DNA from: Alphaproteobacteria bacterium
Lineage (GTDB): Bacteria > Pseudomonadota > Alphaproteobacteria > Sphingomonadales > Sphingomonadaceae
Direction: 5' to 3'
Assembly: GCA_018970445.1 (NCBI GenBank)
Contig: JAGWWF010000001.1
Coordinates: forward strand, 140,283-204,282
DNA: 64,000 bases
Shown here: positions 16,175 to 25,378 of the stretch, piece after piece
Position numbering within the stretch: the stretch's first letter is position 1
Layout: the number at the start of each line of letters is the position of its first letter
Notes under the pieces: generated by a model
Seen by the model: only the letters and a program-made list of their open reading frames with translations
Databases searched by the model: none
What the model was told of the DNA's origin: nothing
Made by a program: the position numbers and the translations under genes

Positions 16175-18271
16175 ATGGCCAGGCGGCGGCGGTTCGCCCT
16201 GCTGGTGGCCGCGCTGCCCCTTGCCCCGGCAGCCGCCGAAACCCCGCTGGCCGTGTCCCGCGTGTGGAGCGTGGGCGCGCAGCCAAAGCTGGCCGGCTGG
16301 CTGGCCGATCGCGCCGCACTGGATGTGACGGCATCGCTGTGGTGGCTGGATCCCGATGCCCGCGATGCCGGCGGCCCGGCAACGCTGGCCACGCCCTTGC
16401 GCGCCGCGCCGGGCTGGCTGGCGCTGGCCGCCCCCGGCAATGGCACACTGGCCCTGATCACTCGGCATGGCCTTGCCCGGCCCGAACTGCGCATCAACGG
16501 CATCGCCCTGCCGGGGCAGGCGGCGCTGCTGCCGGCGCTGGGCGATGCCGATCTGCTGCTGGCCGAACCGGCCGGTGGCACGGCGGCCAGCACGCTGTCG
16601 CTGGATCTACGGCGGCCGGAACGGCGGCTGGCCGGCGCCGGCGAATTTGCCGCCGGCGGGCTGGGCAGCCGGCAATTGTTGGGCCGGCTGGATGTGCCGC
16701 TGGCCAAGGGCGTGGCGGTGGCGCTGGGCGGCCAGTGGCAGCATGATCTGGGCTGGCTGGCCAATGTTTCGACCGGCGAACGGTTGAACCGCGGCCAGCG
16801 CGCCGGCCTGTCGGCGCTGGCCGATCTTGATCTGGCCCCCGGCCTGCGCTGGGCGCTTTCGGCCAGTTTTCACCGCAGCGATGCCGGCAATCTGCCGGCC
16901 AGCCCGTGTCGCCCGCTGGAGCCGGCCCGATGCGATGGCCGCTTCACCGCCAGCCCGGCCACCAGCCGGCTGGCCGCGGCGGCCCCCGGCCTGTGGGGGC
17001 CGATCAGCGCCGATCTGGCCCGGCAACCGCTGGGCCAGCGGCTGGATCTGATCCTCTATGGCTCGCAGCTGGCATGGCAGGCCGGCCGCTTCAGCCTGGC
17101 GCTGGCCAATGGCTTTGCCCGGCAGAGCGGGCGGCTGGGGCTGGATCTGGCCGGCAGCGGGCAGGTGGCGCGGCAGACGGCCACCAGCCAGCAGCATCGG
17201 CTGGAACTGGTGGCCGATTACAATCTGCTGCGGCTGGGGCTGGAAGCCGGCATCACCAGCGACCGCGACACGCGGGCAGCGGCCGACACCGCCGATGTGG
17301 GCGGCCCCGCTGCCCGCATCATTGCCGATCGGCGCATCGGCCAGCAGCAGATCAGCCGCCAGATCGCGGCGCGGGCCAGCGTGCAGGCCACGGGCCGGCT
17401 GGAACTGGCCGGCCGCATCGCCCTGAACGATGCCACGGCAATGCTGGATGTGGCCGATCGCCGGCCGGCCTGCGCGCCGTGCCTTGTGGTGCCCGGCACC
17501 GCCCGCCAGCGCGCACAGCTGCTGACCGGCGAAGCCAGCGCCGGACTGGCGCTGGGCGAAGCCCTGTTGTTCGTGCGCAGCGCCCGCACCGCCCGGCTGC
17601 CGGGCTGGAACCTGCTGGCGCGCAGCAGCGCCGAACTGGCCGCCCTGCCCCTTGAACGCGGCTGGCATCACGAAGCCGGGGTGAAGGGCGATTTCTTCCA
17701 CGATCATCTGCGCCTGAACGCCGCGCTGTTCGTGGATCGCACCCGATCGCCGGTCTCGCCGCTGCTGGGCCTTGATCCTGGCGCTGCAGTGAATCCCGGC
17801 ACGGCAATGATGCGCAACCATGGTCTGGATGTCTGGGCCAGCATCAGGCCGCTGTTCGCCCTGGAACTGGCGGCCAGCCTGGCCCTGCAGCAGGCGCGCT
17901 GGCAGGGGGCGGCGCCAGCGGGCGGGCCGCCGCGGCCGCTGTTTGCCCCCGATGCCAGCGCCAGCCTGGCCGCCGCCTGGCACCAGCCGCTGCCCGGCGC
18001 CGGGGCCGATCTGGTGCCACGGCTGGCGGCGCGCTGGCGCAGCGCCATGCCGGTGGCGGCCGCCAGCATCGCGCAGGCGCCCGGCGGCATGGCCCCGGCC
18101 GGCTGGCAGATCGATGCCGCCCTGCAGCTGGACATCAGCGAGGGCGGCTGGCTGGTCAGCCTGGAATGCGACAATTGCCTGGATGCCACCATGGTGGATG
18201 GCGCGGTGGCGGGTGCCACCACGCTGAACCGGCCGCGCTGGTGGCAGCTGCGGTTCCTGCGGCGTTTCTGA
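16175..18271 (+). CDS. TonB-receptor-like outer-membrane barrel with degenerate plug
   Basis: A 698-residue exported protein (signal peptide MARRRRFALLVAALPLAPAAA). Residues from about 170 onward are alternating amphipathic strands as in TonB-dependent receptors, and the chain ends in LRFLRRF with the terminal Phe that the BAM complex recognises. The first about 150 residues resemble a plug only faintly (PELRINGIALPGQAALLPAL, then DADLLLAE). No TonB box or clear IRG motif is seen. Ala, Leu, Gly and Arg are very abundant. The substrate is unknown. The start is 3 bases after the bamE stop, so the two are probably one transcription unit. Confidence 0.7.
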   Translation: MARRRRFALLVAALPLAPAAAETPLAVSRVWSVGAQPKLAGWLADRAALDVTASLWWLDPDARDAGGPATLATPLRAAPGWLALAAPGNGTLALITRHGLARPELRINGIALPGQAALLPALGDADLLLAEPAGGTAASTLSLDLRRPERRLAGAGEFAAGGLGSRQLLGRLDVPLAKGVAVALGGQWQHDLGWLANVSTGERLNRGQRAGLSALADLDLAPGLRWALSASFHRSDAGNLPASPCRPLEPARCDGRFTASPATSRLAAAAPGLWGPISADLARQPLGQRLDLILYGSQLAWQAGRFSLALANGFARQSGRLGLDLAGSGQVARQTATSQQHRLELVADYNLLRLGLEAGITSDRDTRAAADTADVGGPAARIIADRRIGQQQISRQIAARASVQATGRLELAGRIALNDATAMLDVADRRPACAPCLVVPGTARQRAQLLTGEASAGLALGEALLFVRSARTARLPGWNLLARSSAELAALPLERGWHHEAGVKGDFFHDHLRLNAALFVDRTRSPVSPLLGLDPGAAVNPGTAMMRNHGLDVWASIRPLFALELAASLALQQARWQGAAPAGGPPRPLFAPDASASLAAAWHQPLPGAGADLVPRLAARWRSAMPVAAASIAQAPGGMAPAGWQIDAALQLDISEGGWLVSLECDNCLDATMVDGAVAGATTLNRPRWWQLRFLRRF

Positions 18272-18438
18272 TCGGCGCGTGGCACGAATGTCACGATGCT
18301 GTCACTTTGGCGGCCTGCCACGGGCTTTCACGCATTTTGCGCTTGCGCTGCCGCGGCGAAGCCCGCTTTAAGCCTGTCATCAGGGTCAATCTGATGTGAA
18401 CGGCTGCGCAGCGGCCAGAAACAACGAAGGGGACTGGA

Positions 18439-18711
18439 ATGGCCAAGGACGCCAAGCCCGCGGGCAAGAAGATGGATGCGTTGATGAAGCCGCTGACGCC
18501 GCAGGGCCCGCTGGTGGCCATCGTGGGCGGCGACCCGCTGCCGCGCGGCCAGGTGGTTGCCAAGGTGTGGGATTATATCCGCAAGCATGATCTGCAAAAG
18601 CCGACCGACAAGCGCGTGATCCTGGCCGATGCCAATCTGAAGCTGCTGTTTGGCAAGGATGAATGTTCGATGTTCGAAATGAACAAGTTCATCTCTGCCT
18701 ATCTGAAATAA
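18439..18711 (+). CDS. SWIB/MDM2 domain protein
   Basis: A 90-residue basic protein consisting of a single SWIB domain. Residues 16-90 show MKPLTPQGPLVAIVGGDPLPR, VVAKVWDYIRKHDLQ, then PTDKRVILADANLKLLFGKDECSMFEMNKFISAYL, which is the classical SWIB fold. SWIB proteins were first known from eukaryotic chromatin remodelers and chlamydiae but are frequent in alphaproteobacteria; a chromatin or topoisomerase-linked role is suspected and unproven. AACGAAGGGGAC precedes the ATG. A strong terminator follows. The 167 bases before it show no gene. Confidence 0.93.
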   Translation: MAKDAKPAGKKMDALMKPLTPQGPLVAIVGGDPLPRGQVVAKVWDYIRKHDLQKPTDKRVILADANLKLLFGKDECSMFEMNKFISAYLK

Positions 18712-18734
18712 GCCGCCGCGAACCGGCGAACATG

Positions 18735-18767
18735 GGGTGTCGCACCATCGGGTGCGGCACCCTTTTT
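18735..18767 (+). terminator. Strong intrinsic terminator after the SWIB gene
   Basis: A 12-base-pair stem (18735-18746 with 18751-18762; one G-T pair) has a 4-base loop ATCG and is followed by TTTTT at 18763-18767. The T run touches the stop of the convergent EamA gene, so it may act for both strands. Confidence 0.9.
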
Positions 18768-19660
18768 CATGGGGCGTCGGTTCTGGGCCGGGCCGGCAGC
18801 CGCGCCACCACCAGCGCCGCCACCACCAGGCCGGCGCCCAGCAGTTCGGCCGGGCCGGGCACTTCGCCAAAGCGCACCGCGCCGATGAAGGCGCTGATCG
18901 CCGGCTGCACCAGCAGCGCCAGCCCGACCACCAGCGGCGACAGGTGGCGCACGGCATAGACGATCAGCCCCTGGCCGATCACCTGGCTGCCGATGGCCAG
19001 CGCCAGCACCGGCGTCCAGTCGTGCGGCCAGAAGCGTCCGGCCAGCGCCAGTGGCAACAGCGCCAGCGCCGAGGCCGCAGTGGCCAGCGCCAGCGCCGGA
19101 AACGCCTCCAGCCGGCCGCGCAGCCGTTCGATGGCGATCAGATAGATGGTGTAGAACAGGGCCGCCGCCAGGCACAGCAGATCGCCGGCGAGGTGGCGCG
19201 GCGACAGTTCGGCACTGCGCCCGACCAGCAGGGCCACGCCGGCCGCCGCCGTGGCCAGCGCCCACCATTGCGGCCGCGCCAACCGCTGGCCCAGCACGAC
19301 CAGGCCATAGAGCGGCAGCAGGAAGGTGGCGGCATTGGCCAGCAGCGTGGCATTGGCCAGCGTGGTGCGCATGATGCCCAGATGCCACACGGCCAGATCG
19401 GCGGCAAAGGCGAGGCCGGCCAGCAACGCCAGCGCCAGACCGCGCCCACCGGCCGCGCCCAGCCCGCGCCCGGCCGGCGCGCGCAGGGCCAGCAGCAGCA
19501 GGAAGGGCACCGCCAGGCCCTGCCGCCAGAAGGCCGAAGCCAGCGGCGCGACATCGGCCAGCCGCACCAGCCATGGCCCGAAGGCCAGACAGGCCGATCC
19601 GGCCAGCATGGCGGGAAAGGCCAGCCGGCCAGCCGTTTGCGACGGATTGAGACTGCCCAT
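18767..19660 (-). CDS. EamA-family (DMT) transporter
   Basis: A 297-residue membrane protein with ten predicted helices in two repeated halves of five. This is the EamA/RhaT drug-metabolite transporter layout. Conserved points are the Pro/Trp/Arg-containing first helix region (AFGPWLVRLADVAPLASAFWRQ), and in the second half the glycine-rich AIGSQVIGQGLIVYAVRHLSP and QPAISAFIGAVRFGE with the helix-9 Glu. Such proteins export metabolites or amino acids; substrate unknown. Convergent with the SWIB gene. Confidence 0.88.
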   Translation of the reverse strand: MGSLNPSQTAGRLAFPAMLAGSACLAFGPWLVRLADVAPLASAFWRQGLAVPFLLLLALRAPAGRGLGAAGGRGLALALLAGLAFAADLAVWHLGIMRTTLANATLLANAATFLLPLYGLVVLGQRLARPQWWALATAAAGVALLVGRSAELSPRHLAGDLLCLAAALFYTIYLIAIERLRGRLEAFPALALATAASALALLPLALAGRFWPHDWTPVLALAIGSQVIGQGLIVYAVRHLSPLVVGLALLVQPAISAFIGAVRFGEVPGPAELLGAGLVVAALVVARLPARPRTDAP

Positions 19661-19723
19661 CAGCCGGGCTTAGGACATTGCGGGCGGCGTGTCAGCCAGC
19701 ACAAGCCATGCGGTTCGGGGCGG

Positions 19724-19798
<75 letters not shown>

Positions 19799-19902
19799 AC
19801 GCCCCGAGCAGACCCGCACGCAGGCGGGAAGCGGCCCTATGGCCAGTCGATCCCGCACTGTCAAGCACTGACGCGGCGGCGGTGTTGCGCTATACCGCCG
19901 CC

Positions 19903-20067
19903 ATGACGGGCAACAGTGACAGAACGGGCGACCAGTCGGGCAAGGCCCAGCGCGCACAGCGGCTGGCAGCGGCGCTGCGCGACAATCTGAGGAAGCGCAA
20001 GGGGCTGGGGGATCGTGCCGATCCGCTGGTGGATCAGCACCCCGCCAGCCCTGCGAAACCCGATTGA
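19903..20067 (+). CDS. Small hypothetical protein
   Basis: A 54-residue polar, basic protein (MTGNSDRTGDQSGKAQRAQR start, then LAAALRDNLRKRKGLGDRAD). The central helix rich in Arg/Lys/Ala resembles the small DNLRRRK proteins seen in many sphingomonads; no function is known. Codon use is like that of neighbours. It ends 10 bases before the convergent glutathione peroxidase stop. Confidence 0.6.
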   Translation: MTGNSDRTGDQSGKAQRAQRLAAALRDNLRKRKGLGDRADPLVDQHPASPAKPD

Positions 20068-20077
20068 GCCCAGGCCC

Positions 20078-20629
20078 TTATCCCTTGGCGGCCAGCGCCT
20101 TCTGCACCGCGGCCGTCACTTCCGGCGCGGTTGGCGTGATCTTGGTGCCGAAGGCGGCGATCAGGCGGCCATCCTTGCCGATCAGATATTTGTGGAAATT
20201 CCACTGCGGTGTGTTGGCTTCGCCCAGGGTGGCGGCGGCCCATTTGTAGACCGGGATCGCCTTGGCGCCCTTGACCACGGCCTTTTCGGCCATCGGGAAC
20301 TTGATGCCGAACTTGCTTTCGCAGAACTGCTTCACTTCGCCGTTGCTGGCAAATTCCTGATCGCCAAAATCGCCCGACGGCACGCCAACGACGGTGAAGC
20401 CCTTGGCCTTGTACCCATCGTGCAGGGCCTGGAGGCCTTCATATTGCGGGGTGAAACCGCACATGGAGGCGGTGTTGACCAGCAGCACCACCTTGCCCTT
20501 GTATTGCGCCATCGGCATCGGCTTGCCATCGATGGTCTTCAGGGTGAACTGGTGCAGGCTTTGCGGCGCCGGTGCGGCGGCCACCAGCGCGCCCAGCGCA
20601 GCGGCGGCCAGGGTGATCTGCTTCATCAT
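20078..20629 (-). CDS. Exported glutathione peroxidase family protein
   Basis: A 183-residue protein with a signal peptide (MMKQITLAAAALGALVAAAPA). It is a thioredoxin-fold glutathione/thioredoxin peroxidase with the peroxidatic Cys in NTASMCGFTPQYEGL and the conserved Trp-Asn in WNFHKYLI; the usual resolving-residue region is GDFGDQE. It would reduce hydroperoxides in the periplasm, likely through thioredoxin-like donors since it is a Cys, not Sec, enzyme. GGAGACACGAG lies just before the ATG. Most bacterial homologues lack the signal peptide. Confidence 0.9.
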   Translation of the reverse strand: MMKQITLAAAALGALVAAAPAPQSLHQFTLKTIDGKPMPMAQYKGKVVLLVNTASMCGFTPQYEGLQALHDGYKAKGFTVVGVPSGDFGDQEFASNGEVKQFCESKFGIKFPMAEKAVVKGAKAIPVYKWAAATLGEANTPQWNFHKYLIGKDGRLIAAFGTKITPTAPEVTAAVQKALAAKG

Positions 20630-20708
20630 CTCGTGTCTCCCGTCGGTGAATTGCAGGGGCAATACCACGCCGCGGCCCGGCTGCGAAGGTGAAGGGTGAC
20701 GCAGGCCC

Positions 20709-22505
20709 TCACAACGGCGCGCACGCCTGCGCCAGCCAGGCCTGATCGGCGGCATCGCTGATCAGCGGGCCGATTTCGGCGGCCACGCGGGCGTGATAGG
20801 CGTTCCACCATTGGCGCTCATCGGGCGTGAGCAGCGCCAGATCGACCAGCCGCCGATCGATGGGGGCCAGCGTGAGTTCGCGGAACCCCAGCAGGTCGCG
20901 TTCCGCCCCCGGTGCCTCGCGGCTTTCGACCAGCACGAGATTTTCGATGCGGATGCCATATTCGCCGGTCTTGTAATAGCCCGGCTCGTTGGACAGGATC
21001 ATGCCCGGCTGCAACGGTTCATCGCCGCCCGGCTGCGCCGACCAGGCCGCCGCGATGCGCTGCGGCCCTTCGTGCACCGAAAGATAGCTGCCGACGCCAT
21101 GCCCGGTGCCATGGTTGTAATCCAGCCCGGCGGCCCACAGATGCTGGCGCGCCAGCGCATCCAGTTGCACACCCCTGGTGCCGGCCGGAAACAGCGCGCG
21201 GGCCAGCGCGATATGGCCCTTGAGCACGCGGGTGAAGCGGTCCTGCATTTCGGCGGTGGGGGTGCCCACGGCGATGGTGCGCGTCACATCGGTGGTGCCA
21301 TCACGATACTGGCCGCCCGAATCGACCAGATAGATGCTGCCCGGCGTGATCGGCCGGTTGGTTTCGGGGCTGACGCGATAATGCGGCAGCGCCGCGTTGG
21401 GCCCGGCGGCCGAGATGGTGTCGAACGACAGATCTTCCAGACTGTTGGTTTCGGCTCGGAACTGGCGCAGCCGTTCCGCAGCCGACAGCTCGTCCAGCCC
21501 GCCCCCGGGGGCTTCCCGGTCAAACCAGGCGAGGAAGCGGGTGAGCGCCGCGCCATCGCGCACATGCGCCGCCACCGTGCCGGCCACCTCCACCCTGTTC
21601 TTGATGGCACGCGGCAGCACGCAAGGGTCGCGCGCCTCCACCATGCTGGCCCCCCCGGCATCCAGCGCATCGAAGATCGCCGCCACGCAGCTTTGCGGAT
21701 CGGCGGCAACGCGGCGGCCGCCAAGGCCCCGCAAGGCCGCTTCGAAATCGCTGCGCGGGCGACAGCGGACATCGGGGCCAAGGTGCGCCAGCAGTGCCGG
21801 CGTGATCTTTTCCGGCGCGGTGAACAGATCGACACTGGCATCGGCATGGACAATGGCAAAGGCCAGCGCCACCGGCGTGCGCGGCACGTCGCGGCCACGC
21901 ACATTGAGCAGCCAGGCCACCGAATCGAGCGCGGCGATCACCACGGCATCGCATTGGCGTTCCGCCAGCCAGGCCGCCAGTTGCCCACGCTTTTCGGCAT
22001 GGGGCTGGCCGGCAAATTCATCGCCATGCACCTCGATCGGCGCCAGCGACGGGGCGGGGCGATCGGCCCACACCGCATCGATGGGGTTGGCGGCCACCGC
22101 CACCAGTTCGGCGCCCCTGGCCTTCAGCAGCGCGGCGGTGCCGGCCGCCCAGGCCCGTGTGTGCAGCCACGGATCATAGCCAAGGCGCTGGCCGGCGGCG
22201 GCCTGTTCGGCCAGCCACTGCGCGGCGCTGGTTTTCGGCACATCCTGATAGCTGAACAGATCGCCCGGCACCTGCTGGCGCACCTGCACCGTGTAGCGGC
22301 CATCGGTGAACATGGCGGCGCTGCCGGCCAGCACCACGGCGCTGCCGGCCGAACCGCCAAAGCCGGTCAGCCAGGCCAGCCGCTGGGCATAATCGCCGAC
22401 ATATTCGCTCATGTGCTCGTCGGTCAGCGGCACGACAAAGCCATCGAGGCCATCGGCAGCAAGCCGGGCGCGCAACGCGCCGAGCCGGGCAGAGGTGGTG
22501 GACAT
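20709..22505 (-). CDS. Xaa-Pro aminopeptidase (M24B)
   Basis: A 598-residue aminopeptidase P-type enzyme of the large, three-domain class. Two N-terminal creatinase-like domains (first about 300 residues; LRARLAADGLDGFVVPLTDEH at the start) precede the pita-bread metal domain. Metal ligands are visible in YLVDSGGQYRDGTTDVTRT (two Asp), NHGTGHGVGSYLSVHEGP (His) and SNEPGYYKTGEYGIRIENL (Glu, Glu). A C-terminal M24_C extension ends the chain. It cleaves N-terminal residues before proline; cytoplasmic since no signal peptide is seen. Divergent from the S9 peptidase gene. Confidence 0.95.
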   Translation of the reverse strand: MSTTSARLGALRARLAADGLDGFVVPLTDEHMSEYVGDYAQRLAWLTGFGGSAGSAVVLAGSAAMFTDGRYTVQVRQQVPGDLFSYQDVPKTSAAQWLAEQAAAGQRLGYDPWLHTRAWAAGTAALLKARGAELVAVAANPIDAVWADRPAPSLAPIEVHGDEFAGQPHAEKRGQLAAWLAERQCDAVVIAALDSVAWLLNVRGRDVPRTPVALAFAIVHADASVDLFTAPEKITPALLAHLGPDVRCRPRSDFEAALRGLGGRRVAADPQSCVAAIFDALDAGGASMVEARDPCVLPRAIKNRVEVAGTVAAHVRDGAALTRFLAWFDREAPGGGLDELSAAERLRQFRAETNSLEDLSFDTISAAGPNAALPHYRVSPETNRPITPGSIYLVDSGGQYRDGTTDVTRTIAVGTPTAEMQDRFTRVLKGHIALARALFPAGTRGVQLDALARQHLWAAGLDYNHGTGHGVGSYLSVHEGPQRIAAAWSAQPGGDEPLQPGMILSNEPGYYKTGEYGIRIENLVLVESREAPGAERDLLGFRELTLAPIDRRLVDLALLTPDERQWWNAYHARVAAEIGPLISDAADQAWLAQACAPL

Positions 22506-22579
22506 GACAGGCTGATCCCTTATTGATACCGCCCCCAGATAGGCCGGGGCCCGCCCCGCCTCAAGCGCAGGATTTCGCC

Positions 22580-24682
22580 ATGAAGGCGCTGATTGCCCTC
22601 ATCACGCTTGCAACCGCCTCCGGAGCACTCGCCCAGATGCAGCCCCCGATCGCCGCCACCCGCCCGCACAGCTTCACCCACCATGGAATCACGGTGGAGG
22701 ATCCCTGGCACTGGCTGAAGGACCAGAGCTATCCCACCGTCGATGATCCCGACGTGCTGGCCTATCTGAAGGCAGAGAACGCCTATTTCGAAGCGCAGAT
22801 GGCGCCGCTGGCCGGGCTGAAGGACCGGATCTATTCCGAGCTGAAGGGCCGGGTGCAGCCCGATGATGCCTCGGTGCCGGTGCCCGATGGCGCGTTTGAA
22901 TATTGGTGGCAGTTCCGGCCCGGAGACCAGTATCGCACCTGGCTGCGCCGGCCGCGCGGCGGCGGCGCGGAACAAGTGCTGCTGTCGGAACCGGAACTGG
23001 CCAGGGGGCTGGGCTATTTCCGGCTGGGCGCGCAGGCAGTCAGCCCCGATGGCCGGCTGATCGCCTATGCGACCGACAGCGATGGCAGCGAGCGCTTCAC
23101 CATCCGCATCCGCGACATCGCCACCGGCCAGGATATCGAGACTGTCACCAGGGTGAGCGTGGGCGGCCTGGTGTGGAGCGCGGATTCACGGGCGCTGCTG
23201 TGGACTGAGGTGAACGACAGCTGGCGGCGCATCAAGGCCCGGTTGCACGTGCTGGGCCAGACCGGCGACGACCGGGTGGTGTATGAGGAAACGCAGGACA
23301 AGGGCTTTGGCGTGTCGGTGGGCCGCAGCCAGGATGGCCGATGGTTCATCATCACCACATCTGATCATGCCACCAGCGAGGTGCGGCTGCTGCCCACCGC
23401 CACCCCTGCGGCTGAACCGATGCTGGTCAAGGCCCGGCAGGACGGCGTTTTCTATGATGTCGATGTGCGGGGGGCAACGCTGTTCATCCGCAGCAATGAT
23501 CATCATGTGAACTTCCGTGTCGCCACCGCCAGCCTGGCCAGACCGGACGACTGGGCCACGCTGATCGCCGGTTCGGATCGCGATTACATCACCGGCATCA
23601 GCGCCTTTGCCTCGTTTCTTGCCGTCGAAGGCCGGCGCGACGGGCTGGACCGGATCGTGCTGCGCAGCGATGATGGCCGCGAAACCGAAATCCCCTTCAG
23701 CGAAGCCGCCTACACCGCCAGCATCGGCAACAATCCGGAGCCTGACGCGCCGCTGTTGCGGCTGAGCTATGCCTCCATGGTCACCCCGGCCACCGTCTAT
23801 GATTATGACGTCAGGGCCGGCCGGCTGATCAGCCGCAAGGTGCAGGCGGTGCCTTCAGGCTATGACGCCAGCCAGTATGAGAGCCGGCGGCTGTGGATCA
23901 CCGCCCGTGATGGTGCCCGCGTGCCGGTGGCCATCGTCTACCGCAAGGGCTTCGCCCCCGATGGCACCGGCAAGCTGCATCTTTATGCCTATGGCGCCTA
24001 TGGCATCCCCACCATGCCCGGCTTTTCGGCCAACCGGCTGAGCCTGCTGGATCGCGGCATGGCTTTTGCCATCGCGCAGATCAGGGGGGGCGATGATCTG
24101 GGCTATCAATGGTATCTGGATGGCAAGCTGGCCAAGCGCACCAACACGTTCAATGATTTCGTCGATGTGGCGGCCGGGCTGGTCAAGGCCGGCTGGGCGG
24201 CGCCGGGGATGATCTCGGCCAGTGGCGGTTCGGCCGGCGGGGAGCTGATGGGCGCGGTGATCAACCAGGCACCGCAGCTGTTCCGCGCCGTGGTGGCGCA
24301 TGTGCCGTTCGTCGATGTGCTGAACACCATGCTGGATGAAAGCCTGCCGCTGACGCCGGGCGAATGGCCGGAATGGGGCAACCCCATCACATCAAGGGCG
24401 GATTTCGAACTGATCCGCGCCTATTCCCCCTATGATCAGGTGCGCGCGCAGGCCTATCCGCCGCTGATGGTGACGGCCGGGCTGAACGATCCGCGCGTCA
24501 CCTATTGGGAACCGGCGAAATGGGTGGCAAAGCTGCGGGCGACAAGGACCGATGCCAACAGCCTGATCTTCAAGACCAACATGGGGGCCGGCCACGGCGG
24601 CAAATCCGGGCGGTTCGCGGCGCTGGAGGAACTGGCGGAGGAATATGCCTTCATCCTGGGCCAGTTCGGTATCGACGACTGA
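22580..24682 (+). CDS. Exported oligopeptidase B-like S9 peptidase
   Basis: A 700-residue protein. The signal peptide MKALIALITLATASGALAQ is followed by the S9A N-terminal beta-propeller (HGITVEDPWHWLKDQSYPTV near residue 40), then the alpha/beta-hydrolase domain. The catalytic Ser is in SASGGSAGGELMG, the Asp in GLNDPRVTYWEP and the His in GAGHGGKSGR. RGGDDLGYQWYLDGKL is the S9A hallmark. Oligopeptidase B-type enzymes cut short peptides after basic residues. An open frame starts at 22523, but the ATG at 22580 begins the signal peptide. The stop overlaps the next ATG by one base. Confidence 0.93.
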   Translation: MKALIALITLATASGALAQMQPPIAATRPHSFTHHGITVEDPWHWLKDQSYPTVDDPDVLAYLKAENAYFEAQMAPLAGLKDRIYSELKGRVQPDDASVPVPDGAFEYWWQFRPGDQYRTWLRRPRGGGAEQVLLSEPELARGLGYFRLGAQAVSPDGRLIAYATDSDGSERFTIRIRDIATGQDIETVTRVSVGGLVWSADSRALLWTEVNDSWRRIKARLHVLGQTGDDRVVYEETQDKGFGVSVGRSQDGRWFIITTSDHATSEVRLLPTATPAAEPMLVKARQDGVFYDVDVRGATLFIRSNDHHVNFRVATASLARPDDWATLIAGSDRDYITGISAFASFLAVEGRRDGLDRIVLRSDDGRETEIPFSEAAYTASIGNNPEPDAPLLRLSYASMVTPATVYDYDVRAGRLISRKVQAVPSGYDASQYESRRLWITARDGARVPVAIVYRKGFAPDGTGKLHLYAYGAYGIPTMPGFSANRLSLLDRGMAFAIAQIRGGDDLGYQWYLDGKLAKRTNTFNDFVDVAAGLVKAGWAAPGMISASGGSAGGELMGAVINQAPQLFRAVVAHVPFVDVLNTMLDESLPLTPGEWPEWGNPITSRADFELIRAYSPYDQVRAQAYPPLMVTAGLNDPRVTYWEPAKWVAKLRATRTDANSLIFKTNMGAGHGGKSGRFAALEELAEEYAFILGQFGIDD

Positions 24683-25101
24683 TGCCGGCCCCGGCCGATC
24701 GCCACCGTTTTTCCATGCTGGTCAGCGTGCAGCCGGCCGACATTGATGAACTGGGGCATGTCAACAACATCGCCTATCTGCGCTGGGTGCAGGATATTGC
24801 CACCGCGCACTGGCGCAGCGTCGCCCCGCCCGAACAGGTGGCGGCCCATGTCTGGGTCGTCACCAGGCACGAGATCGATTATCTGAAGCAGACGCTGGCG
24901 GGCGAAACATTGTGCATCACCACCTGGGTGGGCACGCCCAAGGGGGCCCGCTTTGATCGCCATGTCGAGATCTGCGGGCCCGAAGGCGATGTGCGCGCCC
25001 GCGCGCTGACCACCTGGGCGCTGCTGGACGCCGCCACCGGCCGGCTGGTGCGGGTGCGGGCCGATATCGCCGCGCCGTTCATGGCCCCCGCAGCAGGGTG
25101 A
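24682..25101 (+). CDS. Acyl-CoA thioesterase (4HBT hot-dog fold)
   Basis: A 139-residue hot-dog thioesterase. VQPADIDELGHVNNIAYLRWVQD carries the conserved Asp and HVNN motif of the 4-hydroxybenzoyl-CoA thioesterase/YbgC group; VTRHEIDYLKQTLAGE and the ARALTTWALLD strand follow. It hydrolyses acyl-CoA thioesters; substrate unknown. Start ATG overlaps the S9 peptidase stop (TGATG), giving coupled translation. Confidence 0.9.
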   Translation: MPAPADRHRFSMLVSVQPADIDELGHVNNIAYLRWVQDIATAHWRSVAPPEQVAAHVWVVTRHEIDYLKQTLAGETLCITTWVGTPKGARFDRHVEICGPEGDVRARALTTWALLDAATGRLVRVRADIAAPFMAPAAG

Positions 25102-25276
25102 ACAGATGCACGGCGGCAAACAGCGCCGTCGCCACGCCCACAAACGCCAGCCCGTTCCACGGCAGATGCGCGTGCCAGGCCAGCGGCGCACGCCGCCGCG
25201 CCCAATCGCCGGCGGCGGCCAGCGCGGCCAGCGCCAGGCCAAGGGCCAGGCCGATCAGGGTGGTGTGTGCATCCAT
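25079..25276 (-). CDS. Small two-helix membrane protein
   Basis: A 65-residue protein with two hydrophobic segments (about residues 5-22 and 42-60) joined by a basic loop ([19 protein letters not shown]). No family was recognised with certainty; similar short two-helix proteins occur in sphingomonads. The 3' end overlaps the thioesterase gene by 23 bases on the other strand. Confidence 0.6.
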   Translation of the reverse strand: MDAHTTLIGLALGLALAALAAAGDWARRRAPLAWHAHLPWNGLAFVGVATALFAAVHLFTLLRGP

Positions 25277-25378
25277 GGTGCGGCCTTGGCAGGCGGTTCA
25301 GACTAAGGCAATGTCCGGCATTGCACGCAGCGGCTTCGCGCCATACCCACAGCCAGACCCCCAACGGAGACTGACCCG

